A stretch of DNA of 64,000 nt from Pedobacter rhodius (GCF_027213645.1 NZ_JAPWGL010000002.1:558001-622000); one strand, 5' to 3'; shown: positions 1 through 9,244, counted from the stretch's first letter. A program made the numbers and translations. The notes: generated by a model from the sequence alone, not told the origin.

Positions 1-48
1 CATAACAAACTGAGTAGCGAAATTTAATCAGTATACGGCCTTTATATT

Positions 49-113
49 AACTACTTGACACTAACGACTCGATACTTGATACTTGATACTAACTACTTGA
101 TACTTGATACTAT
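49..113. repeat. TACTTGATAC-type direct repeats before hom
   Basis: Several head-to-tail copies of a decamer close to TACTTGATAC (variants ACTCGATACT, ACTAACTACT) fill the space before homoserine dehydrogenase and stop about 9 bases before its ATG. The same repeat, in the same position, precedes murA at 25143-25249. Confidence 0.85.
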
Positions 114-121
114 AAAAACAC

Positions 122-1366
122 ATGAGTAAGAATTTAAAAATTGGATTATTTGGCTTCGGAGTTGTAGGGCAAGGTTTATTGGATATTATTCAAAGCCAGA
201 ACCTGAATCTTGAAATCATCAAAATAGCGATAAAAGACTCAAGAAAGAAACGTACACTTAATAAAGATTTATTTACAACCGACAAAAACGAAATTCTGAA
301 TAATTCAGAAATCAACACCATTGTTGAATTAATTAATGATGCCGATGCTGCTTATGAGATTGTAACTGCTGCTTTGAAAAATGGCAAAAACGTAGTTTCA
401 GCGAATAAGAAAATGATTGCGACACATTTAAAAGAATTGGTCGATTTGCAGCAAAAGCACGGAACATCTCTATTATATGAAGGTGCGGTTTGTGGCAGTA
501 TTCCAATTATCAGAAACCTGGAGGAATACTATGATAATGAACTTTTCCATGCCTTAAGTGGTATTTTTAACGGTTCATCAAATTATATTTTATCAAAGAT
601 ATTTAATGAAAATCAGAGTTATAATTCAGCACTAAAAGAAGCACAGGATTTGGGTTTTGCCGAAACCGACCCGATTTTAGATGTTGGTGGTTACGATCCC
701 AAATATAAACTTGCTATTGCAACCGCTCATGCTTATGGCTTGTTCGTTAATCCTGATGCGATTCTGAATATCGGTATTCAAAATCTTTCCCAGCATGACA
801 TTAAATATGCCCGTGAAAAGAACTTTAAAATTAAATTAGTTCCAACCGCCCGAAAAGTAAATACGAAAGACATCGTTACTTACGTTCTGCCAAAACTGGT
901 CGCTAAGGATGATTTCCTATACAATGTCGAAAACGAATACAATGCGGTAACTGTTCAGGCGGCTTTTGCCGATAAGCAGTTTTTTTTTGGTAAAGGTGCC
1001 GGTGGCCATCCAACCGGAGCTGCTGTACTTTCCGATATTGCTGCTTTACGTTATGATTATCGTTACGAGTATAAAAAATATCACTCTGAAAATGGTGTAA
1101 AACATACTGAAGATATTTTACTTGAGGTTTACCTTCGTTATGCTGATGAAGATTTAGTAAGCCTATTAGAGTTCGATAACATCAGTGAGCGTTATGCTGC
1201 GAGCGAGTTTAAATATGTAATTGGTACGGTAAAATTAAACAGCTTGATAAAAAACCGCGATTTGCTTTTAGACAAAAATGTATTTGTGGCCTACACCGGC
1301 CGACAAATCTACAAGCAAGAGCAGGTTGCCAATAACGTATACGCAGAAGAATTGGCTGCGCTTTAA
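122..1366 (+). CDS. hom: Homoserine dehydrogenase
   Basis: Reduces aspartate semialdehyde to homoserine with NAD(P)H, the branch point to threonine and methionine; cytosolic. The N-terminus has the Rossmann loop GFGVVGQG (residues 11-18). The NAD-domain motif SANKKMIA and the catalytic-domain motifs GAVCGSIPIIR and GIFNGSSNYILSK follow, then FAETDPxxDVGGxD, the substrate-binding stretch. At 414 residues it is a stand-alone enzyme, with no fused aspartokinase and no clear C-terminal ACT domain. The ATG follows a repeat block and TATAAAAACAC, with no Shine-Dalgarno, as usual in Bacteroidota. No other threonine gene is in view, so it may be transcribed alone. It converges on the next gene across a strong hairpin. 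Confidence 0.93.
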   Translation: MSKNLKIGLFGFGVVGQGLLDIIQSQNLNLEIIKIAIKDSRKKRTLNKDLFTTDKNEILNNSEINTIVELINDADAAYEIVTAALKNGKNVVSANKKMIATHLKELVDLQQKHGTSLLYEGAVCGSIPIIRNLEEYYDNELFHALSGIFNGSSNYILSKIFNENQSYNSALKEAQDLGFAETDPILDVGGYDPKYKLAIATAHAYGLFVNPDAILNIGIQNLSQHDIKYAREKNFKIKLVPTARKVNTKDIVTYVLPKLVAKDDFLYNVENEYNAVTVQAAFADKQFFFGKGAGGHPTGAAVLSDIAALRYDYRYEYKKYHSENGVKHTEDILLEVYLRYADEDLVSLLEFDNISERYAASEFKYVIGTVKLNSLIKNRDLLLDKNVFVAYTGRQIYKQEQVANNVYAEELAAL

Positions 1367-1412
1367 GAAATTTTATAAGGTTAATTTTTTTATTTGTTTT
1401 GTTGTTAAGCAC

Positions 1413-1438
1413 AAAGGTCGGAGCGAGTCCGACCTTTT
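1413..1438. terminator. Bidirectional hairpin terminator between hom and lipoprotein gene
   Basis: A perfect 10-bp stem (AAAGGTCGGA / TCCGACCTTT) around a 5-base loop, A-rich on one side and followed by T's on the other. It lies between two convergent genes, so it can serve both. Confidence 0.8.
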
Positions 1439-1441
1439 GCA

Positions 1442-1897
1442 TTATTTAATTTCTTTGATATATTTCTCTATTATCCTCCTTTCTATACCCTCTTTTTCAA
1501 CTTTTTCTACCCCCGTTTGAATTAATGTATCATTTATCAGGCTAAGTTTAAAATCGAATGTTTTACCTTCCCAGTTTTTATTGCTGTAATATTCAAGATG
1601 CTCTGTGTATTTGCCATCATCAAAGCTATAGCTTCCTCCACCTGCATCAAAACCAGTACTATCTTTAAGATTTAAACTATGTTTCAGAAAGGCGAAATGC
1701 GTACGGTTAATAATTTTAATCATTTGAAAATCCATTGGATAGTTACTCGTTTTGCCTGAGTTTTTATCGACAATTTTCCCTGAAACCAACCTCCATGTAC
1801 CCTGAATGGTCTGTTCGTTGTCTGCTGCCTGCTCAGATTTTTCCTTACAGGCATATAAAAATGTGAAGGCTATAAATAGCAAAATTTTTGATTTCAT
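1442..1897 (-). CDS. Lipocalin-like lipoprotein of unknown function
   Basis: A 151-residue protein with a lipoprotein signal peptide (hydrophobic LLFIAFTFLYAC, lipobox LYAC, lipidated Cys at about residue 17). The mature part begins after a charged linker with QGTWRLVSGKIVD, which resembles the start of the lipocalin-like lipoproteins common in Bacteroidota. The rest is predicted mostly beta-strand. It should sit in the periplasmic membrane or on the surface. It lies 15 bases downstream of the queuosine-precursor transporter on the same strand, so co-transcription is possible but no shared role is evident. The lipoprotein call is firm; the fold is a guess. Confidence 0.7.
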   Translation of the reverse strand: MKSKILLFIAFTFLYACKEKSEQAADNEQTIQGTWRLVSGKIVDKNSGKTSNYPMDFQMIKIINRTHFAFLKHSLNLKDSTGFDAGGGSYSFDDGKYTEHLEYYSNKNWEGKTFDFKLSLINDTLIQTGVEKVEKEGIERRIIEKYIKEIK

Positions 1898-1912
1898 AAT
1901 TTCTGAATTAAA

Positions 1913-2683
1913 CTACCCTCTGCCAGCCATTTCCATCAATTTTTTAGCTAAATCTTTTCCCAGATAACCATCAATTATCGCGTGAACGATGTAGAGAATT
2001 GGTGTCATTAAAATGGCTACAATGAATTTATAAGTATAGTTAACCAGACCAATTGCTGCAACCATTTGCCAGCTGTAATGATATTGTGGGTTTAGGTAAA
2101 ATGCAATAAAAATAACAACGAAACTATCTATCAGCTGTGAAACCAGCGTCGAACCAGTAGCACGTAACCATAGAGCCCGCTCTCCTGTTATTTTTTTAAT
2201 CCGATGAAAAATTAAAACATCGGCTAACTGGCCAATGATAAAAGCAATGATTGAACCTACAATAATCCACATGCCCTGACCGAAAATACCTGCAAATGCG
2301 TTGTTCATATTCAAATCTTCACCATTGATATTCTGATGCACCCAAAAATCTGCGGCGCTTAAATGCATTGAACCCCAAACTACAATAAATGCAAATGCAA
2401 TTAGAATAGATGTCAGAATGGATAAAAACCGGACTTGTTTAACACCGAAATATTCGTTGATAATATCTGTCATAATAAAAATGATTGGCCAGGTTAGTAC
2501 ACCCGCCGACATCACAAACGACAAATTAGGAACGCCAAACAAATTGATATCGAACTTTTTAAAGCCCAATGTTTCTTCAACGCTGAATAATTTAACACCT
2601 ATAAATTCTGATAGTATTGCGTTTGCCACAAAAAAACTTCCCAGAATGAGAAGTAAACGGCTTTCTTTAGTTTTAAAAGTCAT
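1913..2683 (-). CDS. Queuosine precursor transporter (YhhQ/VUT family)
   Basis: An inner-membrane protein of 256 residues with about six membrane segments. The N-terminal motif NAILSEFIGVKLF and the segment ITDIINEYFGVKQVR are typical of the YhhQ/QPTR family (COG1738), which imports preQ0/preQ1 for the queuosine tRNA modification. The polar stretch LADVLIFHRIKK and the segment TGSTLVSQLIDSFVVIFIAF also match the family. Bacteroidota homologues commonly have an insertion after the first segment, seen here as the SVEETLGFKKFDINLFG stretch. No queuosine biosynthesis gene is in the window. The upstream DNA contains TATCTTTA, one base off the Bacteroidota -7 box. Confidence 0.88.
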   Translation of the reverse strand: MTFKTKESRLLLILGSFFVANAILSEFIGVKLFSVEETLGFKKFDINLFGVPNLSFVMSAGVLTWPIIFIMTDIINEYFGVKQVRFLSILTSILIAFAFIVVWGSMHLSAADFWVHQNINGEDLNMNNAFAGIFGQGMWIIVGSIIAFIIGQLADVLIFHRIKKITGERALWLRATGSTLVSQLIDSFVVIFIAFYLNPQYHYSWQMVAAIGLVNYTYKFIVAILMTPILYIVHAIIDGYLGKDLAKKLMEMAGRG

Positions 2684-2799
2684 AATGCATAAATCTAAAG
2701 ATAAATCAAATCAGATTCACGTTTTCTACGTTAAATTTTAAAATCGTTACTTTTTACAATCATTCGACCTTAAAAATAGGTTTAGAAATTTAATCTCCC

Positions 2800-2807
2800 A
2801 ATCTTTG
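2800..2807 (+). promoter_or_regulatory. Possible -7 box (AATCTTTG)
   Basis: One mismatch from the Bacteroidota -7 consensus TAnnTTTG, 25 bases before the ATG at 2832. Transcription starting just downstream would leave a very short leader and argues against the upstream TTG start at 2805, which lies inside the box. Confidence 0.4.
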
Positions 2808-2831
2808 CGCCTCGGAAAAAATTCACAAAAC

Positions 2832-4058
2832 ATGGCTAAGAAACAGCACTTCTATCTCATTCTTATTTTAGGTTCATTGGCCGCGCTTGGCCCCTTTTCA
2901 ATTGATATGTATCTGCCCGGTTTCGTAGATATTGCCAAAGATTTGAAAAGCACTGAATCTACCGTTGCCTTATCCTTATCCAGTTTCTTCATTGGAATTT
3001 CTGCCGGTCAGCTTTTGTACGGCCCGTTACTCGATAAATTCGGGCGTAAGAAACCTTTATATTTCGGTTTAGCACTCTATATTTTATCATCATTTTTATG
3101 TTTAGCCGTTACCGATGTTAATCAGCTCATTATTTTGCGTTTTGTACAGGCCATTGGCAGTTGTGCAACAGCAGTTGCATCGGTTGCGATGGTCCGTGAT
3201 TTATTCTCGGTTGAAGAAAGTCCGAAAGTATTTGCCTCATTAATGTTGGTTATAGCGGTTTCGCCAATGCTTGCCCCCACAGCCGGCGGTTATTTAATTT
3301 CAGCGTTAGGCTGGAAATATGTTTTTGTATTTCTTGGTTTCATGGCGATTTTAATGTTGTTGGCATCTATTTTTAAATTACCTGAAAGCTACAAACCTGA
3401 TCCAAATTACTCTTTAAAACCAAGACCTATCTTAAATAGCTTTTTAACCGTTTTAAAAGAACCTCAGTTTTACACCTACGCTTTAATCAGTTCAATTACT
3501 TTTTCAGGTCTGTTTGCCTATGTTTCTTCATCACCAACGGTTTTCATGAAAATTTATGAAGTAAGTAAAACGGGTTATGGTTGGATATTCGCTTTACTTT
3601 CAGTAGCCTTTATTGGTTCAAGCCAGTTAAACAGCTTGATTTTAAAATGGTTCAGCAGTAAGAAGATTGTAACATGGGCTTTATTGGCACAATGTACTTT
3701 TAGTTTAATATTTTTGGTATTTGCTTTAAACGATTGGCTAAACCTGTATTCAACAATTGGATTTATTGCCTTATTTCTTTCTTGCTTAGGTTTTATTAAC
3801 CCAAATGCAGCAGCTTTATCGCTGGCACCATTCAGCAAGAATGCCGGTAGTGCATCTGCCTTAATGGGAGCTTTACAAATGGGTTTAGGTGCCTTAGCGT
3901 CTGTAATGGTAAGTTTATTTAGCGAACATTCTGTTGTTCCAATGCCTTTGGTTATGACTATTGCGGCATTTATTGCTCTATTTTGTTTACTGGTTGGTGG
4001 AAGATTTATTAAAACTGAAATTGAGGCATCAGCAGATACGGCAGTTGTCGGGCATTAA
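2832..4058 (+). CDS. Bcr/CflA-family multidrug efflux MFS transporter
   Basis: A 12-segment major facilitator inner-membrane protein. The signature LGPFSIDMYLPGF in segment 1 and QLLYGPLLDKFGRKKPLY in the loop between segments 2 and 3 (MFS motif A) are characteristic of the Bcr/CflA drug-resistance subfamily of proton antiporters; RFVQAIGSCATAVASVAMVRDL matches segment 4. Substrates cannot be read from sequence. I chose the ATG (MAKKQ) over the in-frame TTG nine codons upstream, because the TTG overlaps a candidate promoter box. The gene is monocistronic and converges with lolA across a repeat-filled 370-base gap. Confidence 0.88.
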   Translation: MAKKQHFYLILILGSLAALGPFSIDMYLPGFVDIAKDLKSTESTVALSLSSFFIGISAGQLLYGPLLDKFGRKKPLYFGLALYILSSFLCLAVTDVNQLIILRFVQAIGSCATAVASVAMVRDLFSVEESPKVFASLMLVIAVSPMLAPTAGGYLISALGWKYVFVFLGFMAILMLLASIFKLPESYKPDPNYSLKPRPILNSFLTVLKEPQFYTYALISSITFSGLFAYVSSSPTVFMKIYEVSKTGYGWIFALLSVAFIGSSQLNSLILKWFSSKKIVTWALLAQCTFSLIFLVFALNDWLNLYSTIGFIALFLSCLGFINPNAAALSLAPFSKNAGSASALMGALQMGLGALASVMVSLFSEHSVVPMPLVMTIAAFIALFCLLVGGRFIKTEIEASADTAVVGH

Positions 4059-4109
4059 AATCAGGTGATTAACCCTGCCTTAAAGGTTCTTCAATAAGCT
4101 ATCGATTGC

Positions 4110-4360
4110 CAAAACCTAGGTGTCTTAGTGGCAAACCACATCACTACTTATCAATTTTTCAACCACCTTAGAAACCTTCGAACAGCTATTTTTTTTAGAA
4201 TAAGGGGTTATTGCTGCTTGCTTAGGTGTCTTAGATGGTGAACCTTAAAAATGCAGTCATTGCTTATCATTTTTTTACCACCTTAGAAACCTAAGAACAT
4301 ATTCGCTATTTGATTAAATAATTAAAATTAATGACCGACCGGCTTAGGTATTTTAGTTGT
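4110..4360. repeat. Degenerate CTTAGGTGTCTTAG / ACCACCTTAGAAACC repeats
   Basis: The gap between the MFS gene and lolA has at least two diverged copies of a unit in which CTTAGGTGTCTTAG(a)TGG is followed about 50 bases later by ACCACCTTAGAAACCT, a partial inverted repeat. The block resembles the AACCACAAAG...CTTTGTGGT elements at 12.4 and 22.4 kb. No open reading frame of note is present. Confidence 0.65.
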
Positions 4361-4365
4361 TAAAC

Positions 4366-4397
4366 GAAAAAGGCTCAGCTGTTTCCAACTGAACCTT
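4366..4397 (-). terminator. Likely terminator of lolA
   Basis: Read on the minus strand, AAGGTTCAG pairs with CTGAGCCTT (one G-U pair) and is followed by a short T run. It lies about 35 bases past the lolA stop codon. Confidence 0.6.
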
Positions 4398-4430
4398 CTC
4401 TAAATTTTATTCTGTAAAGCGTAAAGCAAA

Positions 4431-5081
4431 TTACCTTAAATCGACTACTTCAACGCCCGGATACTTCTTGGCATCGAAAGCGAATGTAGTTTCCGGTACA
4501 TTTACATTTGGTGAAAAAGTTTTCACATTATACGTATATTTATTTCCGTTTTTATCGAATAAAACAACATTTGCAATTTGTTTAGCAGCTTTATCAATAC
4601 TTAAACGAACTTTAAAAATTGATTTTTTTGCATCAACAGGTGTTAAATCAATCATTTGATAGGTCTTTGCACCAACTTTTTCATCTCCTGTGTAAATGTA
4701 TTTAAAGCCTTTTTCATAAACGGTGAAAATTTTAGCCGGATTAATGGCATCACTATTTGGATCAATACTGCTTACCTGAACCTCTTTATCCTTTTTAAGG
4801 TAAGTCCACTGGCTTTTACCATCACTGAACAACTCCTGATTGGTCATAGCCACTTTGTATTTATTTGAATTGGCCTTAACATACAATGTGCCTTGTTGCG
4901 TTTCTTTAACCTTCGCTTTCGGATTATCTAAAGTGAAAGTGAAATCAGTTTTTACAATATTATACGACTTGTATTTTTTACTTACTTCTGCTAAAATAGC
5001 TTTGGCTTTCGCATCTGTTTGAGCATAAGTTGATGTTGTAAAGGCAACGACAACCAATAATGCTGAAATTAATTTCTTCAT
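4431..5081 (-). CDS. lolA: LolA-like outer-membrane lipoprotein carrier
   Basis: A periplasmic chaperone that shuttles lipoproteins from the LolCDE complex to the outer membrane. The 216-residue protein has a classic signal peptide (MKKLISALLVVVAFTTSTYAQ, cleavage after TYA). The mature part shows the LolA pattern: an N-terminal helix (AKAILAEVSKKYKSYN), strands with FTFTLDNP and QQGTLYVKANSNKYKVAM, then SDGKSQWTYLKKDKEVQV. Length and order fit the family. The gene directly follows ftsK on the same strand with a 58-base gap, an order also found in Enterobacteria and kept in many Bacteroidota, which supports the assignment. No LolB is expected in this phylum. Confidence 0.87.
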   Translation of the reverse strand: MKKLISALLVVVAFTTSTYAQTDAKAKAILAEVSKKYKSYNIVKTDFTFTLDNPKAKVKETQQGTLYVKANSNKYKVAMTNQELFSDGKSQWTYLKKDKEVQVSSIDPNSDAINPAKIFTVYEKGFKYIYTGDEKVGAKTYQMIDLTPVDAKKSIFKVRLSIDKAAKQIANVVLFDKNGNKYTYNVKTFSPNVNVPETTFAFDAKKYPGVEVVDLR

Positions 5082-5139
5082 CTTATCTATTTATATTTTC
5101 TTTAAAACCTTAGAGCAGATTTTTAAACATTGGTTTAAT

Positions 5140-7731
5140 CTAACTCTTATCGTCCATGCTATTCAAGAATTGTTCCAAAGAATATTCGTCGGGATATAAA
5201 ACTTCCCGGGCTTTACTGCCCTCAAACGGACCAACGATACCTGCAGCTTCCAATTGATCGATAATTCTACCTGCGCGGTTATAACCCAACTTCAATTTAC
5301 GCTGAATAAGTGAGGTAGAGCCCTGTTGGTGCAAGACAATCAGCCTTGCAGCATCTTCAAAAAACTTATCACGCTCATTAGGATCGAAATCTGCTTTGCT
5401 ACCCTCTCCTGCTTCATCAATATATTCAGGCAGCTGATATGCGTCTGCGTAACCACGTTGGTTACCGATAAATTCAGAAATCCTATCCACCTCCGGTGTA
5501 TCAACGAAAGCACACTGTAGCCTGATTAAGTCGCTCCCCGTAGATAAAAGCATGTCTCCGCGCCCAATCAACTGATCGGCACCCCCGCTATCCAAAATGG
5601 TACGTGAATCGATTTTTGACAATACCCGAAACGCCAGTCTGGCCGGGAAATTGGCTTTAATGGTACCTGTAATAATATTTACTGAAGGCCGCTGTGTGGC
5701 CAGAACCAAATGGATTCCAATGGCGCGGGCCAGCTGTGCTAAACGGGCAATCGGCGCTTCTACTTCTTTACCTGCTGTCATCATTAAATCAGCAAACTCA
5801 TCTACAACCAGCACAATGAAAGGTAAAAACCGATGTCCGTTATTTGGATTAAGCTTACGCTTAATGAATTTATCGTTATACTCCTTTAAATTTCTAACCT
5901 GGGCATCTTTCAATAAATCGTAACGCTGGTCCATTTCAATACATAAAGAATTCAGCGTATTTACAACCTTCTTGGTATCCGTAATAATTGCATCGGCCTC
6001 TCCGGGAAGCTTTGCCAGAAAATGACGCTCAATTCTATTAAATAAAGTCAATTCTACCTTTTTCGGATCAACCAGTACAAATTTCAATTGAGCCGGATGT
6101 TTTTTAAACAACAAGGAAACAAGAATAGAATTAATACCAACCGATTTACCCTGACCCGTTGCACCGGCAACCAACAAGTGGGGCATTTTAGCTAAATCGG
6201 CAATAAAAACCTCGTTGCTGATGGTTTTACCTAAGGCGATCGGTAAATCCATGGTATTGGATGTCCATTTTTCGGTATTTAAAATACTGCGCATGGGCAC
6301 CATTTCCGGGTGTTGATTTGGAACCTCGATACCAATTGTACCTTTTCCGGGCATAGGCGCAATAATACGAATACCTAAAGCGGCCAGTGAAAGGGCAATA
6401 TCATCTTCCAGGTTTTTGATTTTAGAAATCCTTACGCCCGGTGCAGGAATAATCTCGTATAGCGTTACCGTTGGACCAATCGTAGCCTTAATTTTATCAA
6501 TTTCTATATTATAATGATTAAGCGTTTCTACAATTTTGTTTTTGTTCGCTTCTAATTCTTCTGCATTAACAGAAATTTTATTAGTGCCGTAATTCTCTAA
6601 TAAATCAACTGTTGGATATTTGTAGCCCGATAAATCCAGCTTCTCATCATAATTGCCGAATTGCTCAACCAAATCGTCCGATTTTTTATCTTCTTCGGTT
6701 TTCTCGATGGTAAAAACCGGCTCTTTTTCTTCTTCAACGGTCGACTCAACTGTTAAAGGCATTGCTGCTGCAGTAGTTAATGGTAAATTCGTAGCCAACG
6801 GTGATAAAACCACCGGCGCTATCACCTCTTCTTCTGCTTCTTTTCCTTCATAACGACTTGGCTGTATAACAACATTTTGTGGTCGGCGGTCGTTATTCAA
6901 CGGTGGCTTTTCACGTATAGGAAATTCAATCGGCTCAGATGGTTCTTCAGCTGCACTGTTTTGAGCAAATTTCTCGCGTACCTCGTTTACATAATCAGGT
7001 GTTTCGTTGTCCAGATAAACTTCTTTCTTTTTACGTTCCGGAAGTTTGAAATCGATATTATAAGCGATAATTAAAATTGTTAATCCGGCGAAAGCGATTA
7101 ATCCTGCAACACCGGCAGCACCAATTTGCGCAGCGAGTAATTTATTACTCCAATAACCAAATTCTCCTTCAACATAATGCGGCGCCTCCGACCAAAAACT
7201 ATGCGCAAAACCTAATGTCAACGATATAAACAGTAAAAAGAAAAAGCTATAACCTAATGTTTTAGAAATAGATAGGATTTTAACTTTAAATAACAACCTG
7301 TATCCAATAATAAAGAAAGCTAAAACGAATAAAAATGACGCAATACCAAACCACTCGTAAATAAATTGATGCGACAATAAGGCGCCGAATTTACCTAACC
7401 AGTTTTGTACCACAGGAATAACTACGCCCGAATCTTTAAGTTCTTCGGCCGTTTTAAATAAATTACTCCAGCCGCCGTTAGCATCAATTACATAACTCTG
7501 GTCATCCTGCCAGGTAAATAAATACGATGTAAACGCGATTAAAAAATAAAGTGAAAGTATAACAAAAAACAAACCTGCAATTTTTACAGCACGCCCATCC
7601 TGCAAGTCGAAACTCGGCAGATATTCTCTCTTTTCTTTAGGCTGGCGACTTGAAGACGCTCTGCCCGGCGCATTTTCAGCACCTTTATCTCTGAATGTGT
7701 TGGTTTTAAACTGGTTTCCCCTGACCGCCAT
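5140..7731 (-). CDS. ftsK: DNA translocase FtsK
   Basis: A septum-anchored DNA pump that clears chromosome termini and activates XerCD recombination. The N-terminal 240 or so residues hold about four membrane segments, followed by an acidic, proline-rich linker (about 250-370) shorter than in E. coli. The motor domain has Walker A GATGQGKS (about residue 520) and Walker B LVVDEFADLM, plus the RecA-fold motif LATQRPSVNIITGTIKANFPA. The C-terminal gamma winged helix (LIQRKLKLGYNRAGRIIDQLE) is the KOPS reader. The length of 863 is usual for Bacteroidota. It starts at the ATG encoding MAVRGNQ and is likely transcribed with lolA. The 470-base upstream gap carries its promoter and, oppositely oriented, a separate small transcription unit. 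Confidence 0.96.
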   Translation of the reverse strand: MAVRGNQFKTNTFRDKGAENAPGRASSSRQPKEKREYLPSFDLQDGRAVKIAGLFFVILSLYFLIAFTSYLFTWQDDQSYVIDANGGWSNLFKTAEELKDSGVVIPVVQNWLGKFGALLSHQFIYEWFGIASFLFVLAFFIIGYRLLFKVKILSISKTLGYSFFFLLFISLTLGFAHSFWSEAPHYVEGEFGYWSNKLLAAQIGAAGVAGLIAFAGLTILIIAYNIDFKLPERKKKEVYLDNETPDYVNEVREKFAQNSAAEEPSEPIEFPIREKPPLNNDRRPQNVVIQPSRYEGKEAEEEVIAPVVLSPLATNLPLTTAAAMPLTVESTVEEEKEPVFTIEKTEEDKKSDDLVEQFGNYDEKLDLSGYKYPTVDLLENYGTNKISVNAEELEANKNKIVETLNHYNIEIDKIKATIGPTVTLYEIIPAPGVRISKIKNLEDDIALSLAALGIRIIAPMPGKGTIGIEVPNQHPEMVPMRSILNTEKWTSNTMDLPIALGKTISNEVFIADLAKMPHLLVAGATGQGKSVGINSILVSLLFKKHPAQLKFVLVDPKKVELTLFNRIERHFLAKLPGEADAIITDTKKVVNTLNSLCIEMDQRYDLLKDAQVRNLKEYNDKFIKRKLNPNNGHRFLPFIVLVVDEFADLMMTAGKEVEAPIARLAQLARAIGIHLVLATQRPSVNIITGTIKANFPARLAFRVLSKIDSRTILDSGGADQLIGRGDMLLSTGSDLIRLQCAFVDTPEVDRISEFIGNQRGYADAYQLPEYIDEAGEGSKADFDPNERDKFFEDAARLIVLHQQGSTSLIQRKLKLGYNRAGRIIDQLEAAGIVGPFEGSKAREVLYPDEYSLEQFLNSMDDKS

Positions 7732-8045
7732 TTTCTATCGTAATGTTTTAATATTGAACAAACTTAGATAAAACTGCGCAGCATTCATGAAAGCCTTATG
7801 AAAAAAAAATAATCTATTCACGATTGCTGCTATAGCAAACAATTTTATCATTCCCTCCTCTACCTGAAAAAATATATAAGGTAGCGGAAATTAAAATATT
7901 TAATTGTTTCTGCTGTGTTTTAAATCAGCCTTAAATTAAATAAAATTATTAAGCGTAATTAAACCTCAAGCAAAAAATTTAGTCTATTATTTCAACAATG
8001 CACATTTGTTACGTTTTCGAATGAAGCGGATTTTGTTTTAGGTTT
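7732..8045 (+). other. Gene-free stretch, possible small RNA or micro-peptide unit
   Basis: AT-rich DNA between the ftsK start and a strong plus-strand terminator that has no annotated gene ahead of it. The only candidate reading frame near the terminator is an 8-codon one at 7998-8024 (MHICYVFE, then TGA). A short RNA ending at the terminator is therefore possible. No known RNA family was recognised. Confidence 0.35.
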
Positions 8046-8083
8046 ATCCCGTTTTGCCTGGAGAGGTAAAACGGGATTTTTTT
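8046..8083 (+). terminator. Strong intrinsic terminator without an upstream gene
   Basis: A 13-bp stem (ATCCCGTTTTGCC / GGTAAAACGGGAT, one G-U pair) with a 6-base loop (TGGAGA) runs straight into seven T's. The preceding gene, ftsK, reads the other way, so this ends an unannotated plus-strand transcript or insulates the ankyrin gene. Confidence 0.85.
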
Positions 8084-8199
8084 ATAAACTTTATATTTTT
8101 TGAAAACCGGAAGGTATGTATATATATTTTAGCAAAAATTTCTGCACTTTATTAATTTTTTGTTAATTTAAATCGGTTATTTGAAACAAAATTCATTAT

Positions 8200-8856
8200 A
8201 TGAACATAGCGCAGCTCGAAGAACAAATAGAAGCAGGGAATTTACAGGCCGTAAAAGAAATTTTAATACAAAATCCCAAATTAGCAAATATTGATACCTC
8301 ACATCATATCTCACCTTTATTATTAGCTTGCTATTACAAAAAGCAGGAAATTGCCGATTTAATTGCTGAGTTTACGGATAACCTGACTTTGTTTGAAGCC
8401 TGTGCTGTTGGCAAATTTGATGCTGCAACTTTACTCATTTTTCAAAATCCGGATAGCGTTAACGAGTTTTCTGAAGATGGTTTTACACCATTGGGCCTAG
8501 CGTGTTATTTTGGTCATGAAGATTTAGCCAGATTTTTGGTGTTAAAAGGCGCTGACGTAAATTTGGCATCAAAAAACGGATTTAATGTTTTCCCGATACA
8601 TTCCGCTGTTGCAGCCAATAACATTAACATTACCAAAATGCTGCTGGATGCCGGTGCATACCCAAATGTTTGCCAAAAAGCCGGTTTAGCGCCTTTACAT
8701 ACCGCAGCACAATTAGGAAATATTGAGTTAATTATTTTACTTTTAGAACACGGCGCAGAAGTCAGTTTGCGCATGGAAGGCGGAAAACTTCCGGCCGATT
8801 TAGCAGCGGAGAAAGGTTACCATGAGATTGCAGAGATTTTGAGGGATGATGACTAA
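8200..8856 (+). CDS. Ankyrin-repeat protein
   Basis: A 218-residue soluble protein made almost wholly of ankyrin repeats. Recognisable units include DGFTPLGLACYFGHEDLARFL, NGFNVFPIHSAVAANNINITKML, and AGLAPLHTAAQLGNIELIILL; two diverged repeats precede them (ISPLLLACYYKKQEIADLI). There is no signal peptide or membrane segment, so it is probably a cytosolic protein-binding scaffold. Partners are unknown and neighbours give no hint. The start is the ATG reading MNIAQLEEQ. Confidence 0.85.
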   Translation: MNIAQLEEQIEAGNLQAVKEILIQNPKLANIDTSHHISPLLLACYYKKQEIADLIAEFTDNLTLFEACAVGKFDAATLLIFQNPDSVNEFSEDGFTPLGLACYFGHEDLARFLVLKGADVNLASKNGFNVFPIHSAVAANNINITKMLLDAGAYPNVCQKAGLAPLHTAAQLGNIELIILLLEHGAEVSLRMEGGKLPADLAAEKGYHEIAEILRDDD

Positions 8857-8918
8857 TCAGTTTTCAATATTAAGTTTTCAGTTTAAAAAACGGTAAAAAC
8901 AGCTAACTGGCAACTCAA

Positions 8919-9137
8919 TTATTCCCAAATCCTTAACCGCATTTTTTTCATATAGGTTCTGATATCGAGCACAACGGCGGCCAGAAAATAAAATAATATG
9001 GGAAAACCTACAGCCAGAAACGAAGAGTAAATAAAAAACAAACGAACTTTAGCCGTGCTCATATTAAGCTTGTTCGCCAAGTAGGTAGAAACCCCGAAAC
9101 TCTGCTGTTCAAAATATGTTATAATTCTTTGGAACAT
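8919..9137 (-). CDS. Small PspC-domain membrane protein
   Basis: A 72-residue protein matching the PspC domain from end to end: FGVSTYLANKLNMSTAKVRLFFIYSSF, then a membrane segment (VGFPILFYFLAAVVL). In Enterobacteria PspC takes part in phage-shock envelope-stress signalling; in Bacteroidota such short stand-alone PspC proteins are common and their role is unsettled. No PspA or PspB is nearby. The protein may be co-transcribed with the short gene behind it at 9245, but the 107-base gap makes this uncertain. Confidence 0.75.
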   Translation of the reverse strand: MFQRIITYFEQQSFGVSTYLANKLNMSTAKVRLFFIYSSFLAVGFPILFYFLAAVVLDIRTYMKKMRLRIWE

Positions 9138-9244
9138 TTTAAGTTATTTAATTATTTGAATCTTAATAAATTAAAGAAAGATAATTAGTCGTTTCCAAAA
9201 CTAATTTAACAATAATATTTGATTAAAAACCGATAAAAAACAGA

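Noticed and set aside
1209..1442. Minus-strand frame across the end of hom
   Set aside because: Shadow of hom; no family or start signal.
4110..4360. Possible CRISPR array
   Set aside because: Repeats are degenerate, unequal in spacing and partly inverted; no cas gene is present.
5597..5923. Plus-strand frame inside ftsK (108 codons)
   Set aside because: Lies in the motor domain, antisense; its length comes from codon bias of the real gene.
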